From Flavobacteriales bacterium (GTDB taxonomy: Bacteria > Bacteroidota > Bacteroidia > Flavobacteriales_D > Crocinitomicaceae), in NCBI GenBank assembly GCA_947476955.1, contig CANJSS010000004.1:1-45697 (forward strand): a stretch of DNA of 45,697 nucleotides, read 5' to 3'. The translations under genes were made by a program, and so were the position numbers. Every line of letters begins with the position of its first letter. Position 1 is the first letter of the stretch. Below are positions 7,960 through 16,503 of the stretch, piece by piece. The notes under the pieces are model-generated. The model was not told where the DNA came from. It worked only from the letters and a program-made list of their open reading frames with translations, and searched no databases.

Positions 7960-8340
7960 ATGGGATTATTTAGCTCTAAATCAAAAAATGGTTTTCCTTG
8001 GATAAACATTACTACGGAAGAACAATTGCTTGAAGCATGGGATTACAACTCAGACAAAACGAAGCTTTTTTTCAAACATAGCACACGATGCAGTATTTCT
8101 TCAATGGCGCTTTCTCGGTTTGAAGAAAAATGGGAAAAGGACGAAAAGCGGTGTTTGGTTTATTTTATTGATTTAATTGCCCATCGATCTGTTTCAAATC
8201 TGCTGGAAAAAATTAGTGGTGTTATGCATCAATCGCCACAAGTAATTGTAGAGCAAAATAAAGTAGCCATTTATTCTGCTACTCACGCTGAAATAGATGC
8301 GCGTTATATTCAGAAATTATTACCAACGGAAAAAGGATGA
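7960..8340 (+). CDS. ytxJ: Bacillithiol-system redox-active protein YtxJ
   Basis: This 126-residue thioredoxin-fold protein contains LFFKHSTRCSISSMALSRFE, with a single active-site cysteine (C44) in a TRCSIS context. That matches the monothiol YtxJ family, proposed to act as a bacilliredoxin. Consistent features include WxxITTEEQL near the N-terminus and HQSPQVIVEQNKVAIYSATHAEID near the C-terminus. It implies that the organism makes bacillithiol, a prediction from family knowledge. It lies 18 nt after pheS and overlaps the next gene by 4 nt (ATGA). Confidence 0.9.
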   Translation: MGLFSSKSKNGFPWINITTEEQLLEAWDYNSDKTKLFFKHSTRCSISSMALSRFEEKWEKDEKRCLVYFIDLIAHRSVSNLLEKISGVMHQSPQVIVEQNKVAIYSATHAEIDARYIQKLLPTEKG

Positions 8341-9413
8341 AAAAGTACCTATTAATTACTATAATTATAGCTGTTATTGGCGCATTGGTAATTGTTCCAT
8401 TGCTTTCAAAAAAACAAGATTTACCTGCTGAAAAAGCTATTCCAGCAACATTTGGTTTTAAAGATAATCTTGCTACAAAGTGGGACGAAACAATAGAATT
8501 GACGATAAATGTAAACCAGGAGGACGTTGTTAAGCTAGAACTGATTTATAACGATAGTGTTTTTCAAACGTGGGCAAATCCTCTAGGAAAAATCAGCACT
8601 AAATTCAACGCAGGATTTTATGGACTTGGCACGCGCACGCTGCAGTTGCTTTCAACTCTCAAGGATGGCTCAACCAGTTTGGATAGTCGCATGGTGCGTG
8701 TTTTGTCAGATATTGTTCCTGAATTATGGATAGCGTCAATTTTAAATACCTACCCGCATAATCCAAATAGCTTTACGCAAGGGCTAGAATTCAACGACAA
8801 TATTTTATATGAAGGAACAGGTCAAAAAGGGCAAAGTATCGTTGCGCAGGTAAATTTGAATACCGGAGAACAAACGAAGAAAATTGGTTTGGATGGAAAT
8901 TATTTTGGAGAAGGGATAACGATTTTGGGAAGTAAGTTATACCAACTCACATGGCAGGAACAAAAGTGTTTTGTATACGATAAAAAAACATTGCTATTGG
9001 AAAAAGATATTCCATACGTCGGAGAAGGCTGGGGATTGTGCAACGATGGCGTTTCCTTGATAATGTCGAATGGAACAGAGCGGCTAACATTCCGAAATCC
9101 TATAACATTTGAGATAGAGCGAACTATTGATGTTTATTCTCATTTGGGTCCTGTTTCCAACTTGAATGAACTTGAATATGCAGACGATTTAATTTACGCT
9201 AACATTTGGATGACGAATAAAGTTGCAGTAATAGATCCAAGAAACGGGAAAGTTCTGTCAGAGATTGATGCAACCAACCTTTTACAAGCTGGGCGCGGAA
9301 ATGGAGATGTTTTGAATGGAATCGCATACAATTATAAATCGAACAAATGGTATATGACCGGAAAAAACTGGAGTAAACTGTTTGAAGTGAAATGGACTAA
9401 GCCAACGGTTTAA
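8337..9413 (+). CDS. Glutaminyl-peptide cyclotransferase (glutamine cyclotransferase family)
   Basis: This 358-residue protein begins with a single hydrophobic anchor or signal segment (about residues 4-24). An Ig-like stretch of about 100 residues follows, and then a beta-propeller glutaminyl cyclase domain of the plant/bacterial type (PF05096). The diagnostic opening is LNTYPHNPNSFTQGLEF (about 139-155), followed by YEGTGQKGQSIV and later GEGWGLCNDGVSLIMSNGTE and LNELEYADDLIYANIW. The enzyme converts N-terminal glutamine of exported proteins to pyroglutamate, probably in the periplasm, where it would cap substrates after signal cleavage. Many exported Bacteroidota proteins have Gln right after the signal-peptide Ala. 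It overlaps ytxJ by ATGA. Confidence 0.9.
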   Translation: MKKYLLITIIIAVIGALVIVPLLSKKQDLPAEKAIPATFGFKDNLATKWDETIELTINVNQEDVVKLELIYNDSVFQTWANPLGKISTKFNAGFYGLGTRTLQLLSTLKDGSTSLDSRMVRVLSDIVPELWIASILNTYPHNPNSFTQGLEFNDNILYEGTGQKGQSIVAQVNLNTGEQTKKIGLDGNYFGEGITILGSKLYQLTWQEQKCFVYDKKTLLLEKDIPYVGEGWGLCNDGVSLIMSNGTERLTFRNPITFEIERTIDVYSHLGPVSNLNELEYADDLIYANIWMTNKVAVIDPRNGKVLSEIDATNLLQAGRGNGDVLNGIAYNYKSNKWYMTGKNWSKLFEVKWTKPTV

Positions 9414-9442
9414 TTGAACTAGCTATTATTCTTACACTCGTT

Positions 9443-10165
9443 TTACTGATCAGAACTCGTTTCAAAAGTTGTAAAAGGATTGAAGCGATCCATTGTATTA
9501 ACCTCCTTCAACATACTATTTTCAACTCGTACCACTCGGCCAGGAAATTTCTCAACCATTGTCATATCGTGTGTTGCCATTAAAACTGCTGTTTTTTCTT
9601 CCTGAGCAATAGCCAATAAAAGGCGCATTATTTCCTGAGAAGTTTCCGGATCTAAATTTCCGGTTGGCTCATCCGCAAGAATTAATTCCGGCCTATTTAA
9701 TAATGCCCTTGCGATGGAAACACGTTGTTGCTCTCCACCGGAAAGAGCATGCGGCATTGCGTTTATTTTCTGTTCTACACCAACCAATTGCAAAACGTCT
9801 TTTGCGCGTTTCAGCATTAAATTAGAGTCTTTCCATCCCGTTGCTCCAAGAACAAATAGAAGGTTTTGAAGAACCGTTCGATCCGTCAATAGTTGAAAAT
9901 CTTGAAATACGATTCCAATTTTTCTGCGAAGCATTGGAATTTCTTTTTTGCTGAGTTTTCGTAAATCAAAACCGGCAACATTTCCTGTTCCTTCTGTTAA
10001 AATTAATTCTCCGTAGATTGTTTTAAGTAAGCTACTTTTCCCGCTGCCTGTTTTCCCGATGAGGTAAACAAACTCATTTACGTCCATTTCAAATTGCACC
10101 TCATTCAACACCAAGGCACGTTGCTGGTAGATTTTGGCGTTTTTTATCTGTATAACTTTTTCCAC
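9443..10165 (-). CDS. ftsE: Cell-division ABC transporter ATP-binding protein FtsE
   Basis: This 240-residue ABC ATPase has Walker A GKTGSGKSS (37-45), Q-loop VFQDFQLL (87-93), signature LSGGEQQR (141-148), Walker B LILADEP (161-167) and an H-loop histidine at 199. The sequence around LLTDRTVLQNLLFVL and ALLNRPELILADEPTGNLDP is characteristic of FtsE. FtsE works with the membrane protein FtsX to activate peptidoglycan hydrolases at division. No ftsX lies next to it. LolD or MacB-type ATPases are the alternative, but the FtsE-like length and the lack of a permease neighbour favour FtsE. Confidence 0.88.
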   Translation of the reverse strand: MEKVIQIKNAKIYQQRALVLNEVQFEMDVNEFVYLIGKTGSGKSSLLKTIYGELILTEGTGNVAGFDLRKLSKKEIPMLRRKIGIVFQDFQLLTDRTVLQNLLFVLGATGWKDSNLMLKRAKDVLQLVGVEQKINAMPHALSGGEQQRVSIARALLNRPELILADEPTGNLDPETSQEIMRLLLAIAQEEKTAVLMATHDMTMVEKFPGRVVRVENSMLKEVNTMDRFNPFTTFETSSDQ

Positions 10166-10244
10166 GGAATAAAATAATTTAGTGTAAAGGTGAAAAAATA
10201 CTCGTAAGTAATAGCGAAACGGTTGATAATAATCTTAACAGATT

Positions 10245-10267
10245 CACGTTTAAAACTTTTAAACGTG
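10245..10267. promoter_or_regulatory. 23-bp perfect palindrome in the ftsE/TPR divergent intergenic region
   Basis: The arm CACGTTTAAAA (10245-10255), one central C and the exact reverse complement TTTTAAACGTG (10257-10267) form an 11+1+11 palindrome. It lies 80 nt upstream of ftsE and 57 nt upstream of the TPR gene. It is AT-rich with no flanking U tract, so a dimeric repressor or activator site is more likely than a terminator. Confidence 0.55.
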
Positions 10268-10323
10268 CGCTCCATCTCAGAGCCGATGTGCCTTAATTTT
10301 ACTTGATTAAAAGCAATTGTATT

Positions 10324-13300
10324 ATGAAAAGATTTTTGGTTTTCCTGTTGATCTTCCTGCATTCTTTCACGTATTCCCAAACATCCGAGAAATACAACAG
10401 TGAATACGAAAATTTTTACCGCGGCGAAGAGTTGTTTGCCAAGGAACAATTTGCAGCTGCGCGAATTGAATTTAGAAGGTTTGCCGACGCATTCAATAAA
10501 CCAAATGACCCACTGTTTATAAAAGCATTGTATTATGAAGGATTGTCTGCATTGGAATTATTCAACAACGATGCTGTAGCGCTGTTGGAAGAATTTAATA
10601 AAAACTATCCGGAAAGTGTTTTTAAAAAAGACATCTTTTTTCGGCTTGGAAAATATTTTTACCAAAAGAAAGATTTTACCGAGGCTTTGGTTTGGCTCGA
10701 TAAATTGAAAGCTCAAGAGGTAGAACCAGAGAATAAAGAAGAATTCTATTTTAAGGTTGGCTATGCCAATTTTCAGGAAAATAAATTACCACCTGCTAAA
10801 AGTGCTTTTTATGAGGTAAAAAATGGAACTACGCAATATGCCGCGCCAGGTTTGTATTATTATTCTCACATTTCGTATATGGACAAATCCTACCAGACAG
10901 CTTTGGAGGGATTCTTGAAACTACAAACGGATGAAAACTTTTCGAAAGTAGTGCCGTATTATATTACCCAAATTTATTACCTACAGGGAAAATATACTGA
11001 AGTAACTAGTTATGCCTCAACGGCAATGGACTCTGGCAATGTTGTAAACAAAAATGACATGAACCATTTGGTTGGTGACGCTTACTATCGGATTGGAAAA
11101 TTTGATGAAGCTGTGCCTTTTTTGGAAGCATTTAATTTAAAGTCTAATACCACTCGCTTTGATGATTACCAGCTTGGTTTTGCATATTTAAAGAGCAAAG
11201 AATATAGCAAAGCAATTAAAATTCTTGACAAAGTTACCCGAGAAAAAGATAGTTTGGGGCAGGTTGCATTTTACCATATCGCAGAAGCATATTTAAAATT
11301 AAACAATCTTATTGCAGCTCGATCTGCATTTGAGGCCGCTTCCGAAAGTGATAAAAATGTAAAATTACAAGAAGACGCGTTGTATAATTATGCTGTATTA
11401 TCCTATAAATTGGATTTAAATCCATACGATGAAGCAGTTATTGCCTTGGAAAAATACTTGAATCGTTTTCCAAATTCAGAACGGAAAAATGATGTTTACC
11501 AGTACTTGGTCACCGTTTATTCTTCTACCAATAACTACGCGAAAGCGCTTGCCTCACTGGATAAATTGCCAAACAAGGATACAAAGTTAAAAACTGCCTA
11601 TCAACTGGTGGCGTTTAATCAAGGGGTTGAATTTTTCCAAAAAGGAGAATTGGCAAAAGCAATTGCTTCTTTTGAATTGGTGGAGAAATATCCAATCGAT
11701 GCCACCATAACTGGGAAAGCCAAGTTTTGGGCTTCAGATGCCAATTTCCGACTCAATAATTTAGATAAAGCTATAAAAGGATATAAGGAGTTTTTGGGAT
11801 TACCAGCAACGCTTTTGCAAGATTTGAAAATAGACGCCTATTATAATTTAGGATATGCCTATCTTAAAAAGGAAGACATTTCTCAGTCTTTGGATAATTT
11901 TACGATTTACTGTAGATCAGCGGTTAAAAACAAAAATAAATTAGCAGATGCAAACATGCGCGCTGCAGATGGTTATTATATTACCAAACAAAATGAAAAT
12001 GCCATAAAATATTACCAGGAAGTTTTAAAATTGAAATCGGGCTTCGAAGACCAAGCGCTATTTTATATGGCTAAAACGTATGGTTTTTCAGGAAAAGACG
12101 ATTTGAAAATCATAAATTTAGTCGACATCATTAACAATTATAAGCAATCGAAGTATACACTATTGTCTGTATATGAAGTAGCACTGTTGTATAAAGCAAA
12201 GAGCGAATACGACAAATCCATGCGTTACTTCAACCAAATTTTATCAGATTTTCCAACTTCTGAGCTTTTCGTTAGCTCAAAAGTAGAAATCGCAGATATT
12301 TACTATAAGAAATGGGAATACGCCAAAGCAGAATCGCAATACAAGCAGATTTTGGCTGAATATGGCGAAGACCGCATAATTTGTGAAAAATCTGTTCAAG
12401 GATTGGTGGATGTGTATGCCGCATTAGAACAACCCGAAAAAGCAAGTGCTTTGGCGGAGCAATATGCTTGTGCAAACATTTCCGTGGACCAACAGGAAGG
12501 ATTTTATTATACGCCTGCGTTGGATTCTTATGTTGACAGTTCTTATGCTGCAGCAATTCCGCAATTTGAAAAATACCTTGAACGTTTTCCATCGGGTAAA
12601 TTTTCAGCAGAAGCGACTTATTTTATTGCAAATTCTTATTTTGAAACAGGAAACAAGGAAAAGGCAATTGAAAACTATAAAAAAGCGCTTGAAGGACCAA
12701 ACAATGGCAATACAGAGTTTTCAGCATCTCGTGTCGCGCAGTATTTGTATAACAATGGCCAGTTTGAAGAGGCAATAGAATTTTACAGGCGCCTGGAAAA
12801 AGTTTCATCGAAACCTGCGGTTATTTTCAATGCTAAAATTGGCGCTATGCGTTGTAACTTCTTGCTGGAGGATTGGGCGAATGCTGGAGCCTACGCAAAG
12901 GGTGTTTTAGAAAGCAGCCAAATCAACAATACGATTCGCTTAGAAGCGGAATACGCAAAAGGAATGTCTAATTTTTACTTGAATAATTTCACCGAAGCGA
13001 AACTATCTCTAGAATGGATTGTGAAAAATTCTACTACCGTGATGGCAGCAGAAGCGAAATATTCATTGGCCGAAATGTATTACAAGCAGCAAGAATATGC
13101 TAAAGCAGACACAGAAATTCGAGCATTGATTAAAATGAAACCAACCTACAATTACTGGGTTGCAAAAGGTTTAATTTTGCAGGCGCGTATTTTGATTACA
13201 AAAGATGACCTTTTTCAAGCAGAGCAAACATTGATGTCTGTGATGGACCATTATTCCAACCAAGATGATGGAATAATTCTGGAAGCAGAAGAATTATATA

Positions 13301-13386
13301 ACGAGTTGATACAACTGAAAAGTAAGCCAAAAGCGATTGACCAAGAAGGCGAAACAGTTATTGATGTAAATGAAGGAGGAAAATAA
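10324..13386 (+). CDS. Large exported tetratricopeptide-repeat protein
   Basis: This protein of 1020 residues starts at the ATG at 10324 (MKRFLVFLLIFLHSFTYSQ, a Sec signal peptide ending in SYSQ). An in-frame TTG 21 nt upstream would break the signal peptide. The remainder consists of around 25 TPR/Sel1-like helical repeats, for example YYEGLSALELFNNDAVALLE, FYHIAEAYLKLNNLIAARSA and ATYFIANSYFETGNKEKAIE. Repeats of this kind resemble BamD/YbgF-type periplasmic scaffolds, but the protein is far longer. The barrel gene starts 3 nt after its stop, so the two are co-transcribed and probably interact. The function is unknown. Confidence 0.9.
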   Translation: MKRFLVFLLIFLHSFTYSQTSEKYNSEYENFYRGEELFAKEQFAAARIEFRRFADAFNKPNDPLFIKALYYEGLSALELFNNDAVALLEEFNKNYPESVFKKDIFFRLGKYFYQKKDFTEALVWLDKLKAQEVEPENKEEFYFKVGYANFQENKLPPAKSAFYEVKNGTTQYAAPGLYYYSHISYMDKSYQTALEGFLKLQTDENFSKVVPYYITQIYYLQGKYTEVTSYASTAMDSGNVVNKNDMNHLVGDAYYRIGKFDEAVPFLEAFNLKSNTTRFDDYQLGFAYLKSKEYSKAIKILDKVTREKDSLGQVAFYHIAEAYLKLNNLIAARSAFEAASESDKNVKLQEDALYNYAVLSYKLDLNPYDEAVIALEKYLNRFPNSERKNDVYQYLVTVYSSTNNYAKALASLDKLPNKDTKLKTAYQLVAFNQGVEFFQKGELAKAIASFELVEKYPIDATITGKAKFWASDANFRLNNLDKAIKGYKEFLGLPATLLQDLKIDAYYNLGYAYLKKEDISQSLDNFTIYCRSAVKNKNKLADANMRAADGYYITKQNENAIKYYQEVLKLKSGFEDQALFYMAKTYGFSGKDDLKIINLVDIINNYKQSKYTLLSVYEVALLYKAKSEYDKSMRYFNQILSDFPTSELFVSSKVEIADIYYKKWEYAKAESQYKQILAEYGEDRIICEKSVQGLVDVYAALEQPEKASALAEQYACANISVDQQEGFYYTPALDSYVDSSYAAAIPQFEKYLERFPSGKFSAEATYFIANSYFETGNKEKAIENYKKALEGPNNGNTEFSASRVAQYLYNNGQFEEAIEFYRRLEKVSSKPAVIFNAKIGAMRCNFLLEDWANAGAYAKGVLESSQINNTIRLEAEYAKGMSNFYLNNFTEAKLSLEWIVKNSTTVMAAEAKYSLAEMYYKQQEYAKADTEIRALIKMKPTYNYWVAKGLILQARILITKDDLFQAEQTLMSVMDHYSNQDDGIILEAEELYNELIQLKSKPKAIDQEGETVIDVNEGGK

Positions 13387-13388
13387 GC

Positions 13389-15110
13389 ATGAAAAAAATA
13401 CTAATTAGTAGTCTGTATATTCTTTTTGGTTCTCTTGCTTTTGGACAAGGAGGATCGGACGTTGTAACCATTGTAGGATTGGGGAACCGACAAGTTGAAC
13501 CGGCATACAGAATGACGGAAAACCCGAAGATTATTGACACCACGATTGCTAGCCCGGTGTCGGAATACCCACTATTGTTTTTGCAATATTCTACCAGTAT
13601 TGAATTAGATAAAATTAGCCCAGCAACCATAAAAACAGAACCAAAGTTGCTTCAGTTATACCAAACATATGTGAAACTTGGAGTTGGAACAGAATTAATG
13701 CCTTTGGGAGAAATTTATTTTGATTCAAAACGCGACCGAAAATTTTTATACGGTGCGCATGCGCAACATTTAAGTTCGTTCGGAAATTTTGAAAATTATG
13801 CGCCTGCGCAGTTCGATAGAACAAAAGTTGGATTATATGGTGCGTTGAATGAGAAAAGGTATTCACTCCGCTCGAATGTACATTACAATAACCAGGGATT
13901 GCACTATTACGGATGGAAAATTCCAACAGATTCCGTGAACCGCGATGAAACTGCTCAGCGCTTTCAAGATGTTGGCGGTTCGTTTAATTTTGCATCTCAT
14001 AAAAAAGATAGCGCCACCCTAAACTATACTATTGGCACGGAGTATTCTAATTATACGTCCAAAAAACCGTTATTAGATAGTCTATCCGATTGGCGCGCTA
14101 GCGAAAATTATTTTGCGCTGAAAACAAGCGGTTTCTATAAATATGGTAAGGAAATATTTGCTGCAGATTTTAATGTGCGTTATAATGGTTACAAATATGG
14201 AGTCGAATCCGATACGAATAGTTTTGCACTAGATTCTGGAATTGTGCGCAACAATACACTAATAAATCTGAAACCTACAATTTCAACTTTTTCAAAAGAC
14301 AACCGCTTTAAAGCGAAGATAGGAGTAGATATTGTTGTGGATGCGAATACCACGACCAAAGCACACATTTATCCAGTTGCGGAATTGAAATATTCCTTGT
14401 TCAATGATATTTTTATTCCTTATTTAGGATTAAGAGGCGGATTGAAACAAGTAACCTTTAAAACATTGACGCAAGAAAATGAATTTCTTTTAACCAATGT
14501 TATGTTGCGGAATGAGAGTACCGCAATTGATGCTTATTTTGGCTTTAAAGGAACACTGTCCAAGCGAATGAGTTTTAATTTGAGCGCAAGTTTTGCTCGC
14601 GTGAATGATAAAGCCCTTTTTGTTACTGACACAACTTTTTCAGTCGGTAATAAATTTAATGTCATTTATGACACCTTGAATCTCACAACGCTGGAAGGTT
14701 CATTATCGTATCAATTAAATGAAAAATTAAAGATCGATGCTATGGCACGGTATAATTCCTATTCTTTGTTGAATAATTCTTATGCATGGAATTTACCGCA
14801 ATGGAAAGCTGTCGTTAAAGGAAGTTATAACTTGTTTGATAAGTTTCTAGTGAATTTAGATTTAAATTTTGAAGGTGGAAGAAAAGCGTTAGTTTATGCA
14901 TCGGAGCAAGGGGTCACACTTGAAAACGGGCAGTATGCAAAAACACTTGGATTTATTGCTGATATTAATTTAGGCCTGGAATATAGATACAACAAGCGAA
15001 TTTCTGCTTTTATTCAAATGAATAACTTAGCATCGCAACGGTATAATCGTTGGTACAACCACCCTGTTCAAATCTTCCAATTTATGGGAGGAATTACGGC
15101 AAGATTTTAA
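13389..15110 (+). CDS. Predicted outer-membrane beta-barrel protein (TonB-receptor-like C-terminus)
   Basis: This 573-residue protein has a signal peptide (MKKILISSLYILFGSLAFGQ) and no plug domain that I can recognise. The body is rich in alternating amphipathic strands (for example ALNEKRYSLRSNVHYNNQGL, KIDAMARYNSYSLLNNSYAW and LGLEYRYNKRISAFIQMNN). It ends RYNRWYNHPVQIFQFMGGITARF. That resembles the final strands of TonB-dependent receptors, with a terminal aromatic residue as required by the BAM machinery. The length suggests a barrel of 16-22 strands. It is translated 3 nt after the large TPR protein, a pairing also seen in other Bacteroidota as far as I recall. The substrate is unknown. 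Confidence 0.83.
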   Translation: MKKILISSLYILFGSLAFGQGGSDVVTIVGLGNRQVEPAYRMTENPKIIDTTIASPVSEYPLLFLQYSTSIELDKISPATIKTEPKLLQLYQTYVKLGVGTELMPLGEIYFDSKRDRKFLYGAHAQHLSSFGNFENYAPAQFDRTKVGLYGALNEKRYSLRSNVHYNNQGLHYYGWKIPTDSVNRDETAQRFQDVGGSFNFASHKKDSATLNYTIGTEYSNYTSKKPLLDSLSDWRASENYFALKTSGFYKYGKEIFAADFNVRYNGYKYGVESDTNSFALDSGIVRNNTLINLKPTISTFSKDNRFKAKIGVDIVVDANTTTKAHIYPVAELKYSLFNDIFIPYLGLRGGLKQVTFKTLTQENEFLLTNVMLRNESTAIDAYFGFKGTLSKRMSFNLSASFARVNDKALFVTDTTFSVGNKFNVIYDTLNLTTLEGSLSYQLNEKLKIDAMARYNSYSLLNNSYAWNLPQWKAVVKGSYNLFDKFLVNLDLNFEGGRKALVYASEQGVTLENGQYAKTLGFIADINLGLEYRYNKRISAFIQMNNLASQRYNRWYNHPVQIFQFMGGITARF

Positions 15111-15193
15111 CTGTTTAGAGAGGATTAAGGCAAAACGAGTTAGAGATAAAATTCTCCTGGTTAAATCGATTTAAAAAGGGAACAACTCCAGAC

Positions 15194-15874
15194 TTAATCC
15201 GTTGTTTTTTCAGGTTCATTACTTGGGCTTGACTTCTTATTTACTTTTGGAAAATATTTTCGTTGCCGAATAAAGATTAAAATTACACCGCTTGTAATGG
15301 AAGCATCCGCAACATTCCAAATTGCCGGGAATACTTCTCGCCCAGCGAGAAAAGGCATCCATTCTGGCCAATTTGCTTGGAACTTAAACATATCCACAAC
15401 ATTTCCCATTAGGAAGCCAGTATGGCGTGTTTCGATTTTCCCAAAAATTCCACAATCCGTAAAAACACCAGATCCTTCTAGGTGATTGAAGCCCATGCAT
15501 GGATCGTATGGAAAAATAAAATCATAGAACATAGAATCGATTAAGTTTCCACTTGCTCCAGCTAAAATCAACCCAATTGCAATAAGAAACTCCCTTCTAG
15601 CGCCTGCTTTTGATTGCGTATACCAATAATAACAAAGTCCAAAAATGGCGAGTATTCTGAAAATACTCAAGGCAAGTTTATGCCACATCTGATTGCCGAA
15701 AGTTGTGCCAAAAGCCATCCCTTGGTTTTCAATAAATTCTAGAAGAAACCAATCCCCAAGAATAGGTATATTTTCCCCTGGAAAAAAATGGGTTTTAATA
15801 TAGATCTTCGTCAGCTGGTCTATAATTAATATAAGTGCAATTACGGCACCCACAATCAATAGATTTTTTTTCAT
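15194..15874 (-). CDS. lspA: Lipoprotein signal peptidase (signal peptidase II)
   Basis: This 226-residue inner-membrane aspartyl protease removes the signal peptide of diacylglyceryl-modified lipoproteins. It has four TM helices, an IDQLTK motif near the N-terminus, NQGMAFG, GASGNLID, VVDMF and NVADAS. The two catalytic aspartates are in VVDM and NVADAS. A hydrophilic insertion of about 40 residues between GNLID and VVDMF makes it longer than the roughly 165-residue E. coli enzyme; such long forms are usual in Bacteroidota. I chose the ATG at 15874 (MKKNLLIVG) over an upstream TTG. It follows the DksA-like gene, an arrangement common in this phylum, often with ileS upstream, which is absent here. 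Confidence 0.95.
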   Translation of the reverse strand: MKKNLLIVGAVIALILIIDQLTKIYIKTHFFPGENIPILGDWFLLEFIENQGMAFGTTFGNQMWHKLALSIFRILAIFGLCYYWYTQSKAGARREFLIAIGLILAGASGNLIDSMFYDFIFPYDPCMGFNHLEGSGVFTDCGIFGKIETRHTGFLMGNVVDMFKFQANWPEWMPFLAGREVFPAIWNVADASITSGVILIFIRQRKYFPKVNKKSSPSNEPEKTTD

Positions 15875-15951
15875 TTGTGTCAACTTGGACTATACTAAAC
15901 CGATAGAATTTTTAAGAAATGCTATAAATTCGCTAGCGATAAGAAAAGAAA

Positions 15952-16335
15952 TTATCTGCCTTGTGCATTTTTTGCCGCTATACTCATGGTAGCATGCGGA
16001 ACCAACATCAATCGCTCTTTTTGGATTAATTTTCCCGTTACACGACAAATGCCGTACGTTTTATTTTCAATTCGAACAAGAGCAGCATTTAAACTTTGAA
16101 TAAATTTTTCTTGACGTGCAGCTAATTGAGCAACTTCCTCGCGCGATAATGTCTCTGAGCCATCCTCCATCATATTGAATGTTCTGCCAGTATCATCTGT
16201 TCCATGATCGTCATTATGAGAGAGGGAACCTAATAAAAGTCCGTAATCTTCGTGTGCTTCCTTAAGCTTTCGTTGAATTAATTCTTTAAATTCAACTAAT
16301 TCTGAATCTGAATATTTTGTTTTTTCTGTAGACAT
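15952..16335 (-). CDS. TraR/DksA-family protein with degenerate zinc finger
   Basis: This protein of 127 residues starts at the ATG at 16335 (MSTEKTKYSD); upstream in-frame GTG extension is possible but less likely. It has the DksA/TraR plan: an N-terminal coiled coil (ELVEFKELIQRKLKEAHEDY...), a central acidic DDTGRTFNMMEDGSETLSREE segment, and a C-terminal finger region, NKTYGICRVTGKLIQKERLMLVPHATMS. Only one cysteine remains of the classical four, so zinc binding is unlikely. DksA-type proteins bind the RNA polymerase secondary channel and work with ppGpp. It has its own promoter (16388-16417) and is followed by lspA. Confidence 0.88.
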   Translation of the reverse strand: MSTEKTKYSDSELVEFKELIQRKLKEAHEDYGLLLGSLSHNDDHGTDDTGRTFNMMEDGSETLSREEVAQLAARQEKFIQSLNAALVRIENKTYGICRVTGKLIQKERLMLVPHATMSIAAKNAQGR

Positions 16336-16387
16336 AGTCTTTTTTTCTTCTGTTTTCAATTGTAGCACTCATTTTGTGCTCGGTGAA

Positions 16388-16417
16388 CAAATATAATTCA
16401 AAATTATAAAGTACCAA
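16388..16417 (-). promoter_or_regulatory. Promoter of the dksA-like/lspA unit
   Basis: On the minus strand there is TTG (16415-16417), a 19-nt spacer and an exact -7 box TATATTTG (16388-16395), about 50 nt before the ATG. A small hairpin (AGCAC/GTGCT, 16364-16380) lies in the resulting leader. A second -7-like TACCTTTG is at 16434-16441. Confidence 0.65.
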
Positions 16418-16491
16418 GTAATTTCAATATAATCAAAGGTAGAATTACCGAATGTGAAATTTTTCTATTTTTACTATGAAACAGATTTCTG

Positions 16492-16499
16492 TATCTTCG
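16492..16499 (+). promoter_or_regulatory. -7 box directly before the DUF6427 start codon
   Basis: TATCTTCG is a one-base variant of TAnnTTTG and ends 4 nt before the GTG start at 16504. The transcription start would fall at or next to the GTG, giving a leaderless mRNA. I see no good -33 TTG. Confidence 0.4.
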
Positions 16500-16503
16500 C
16501 TTC

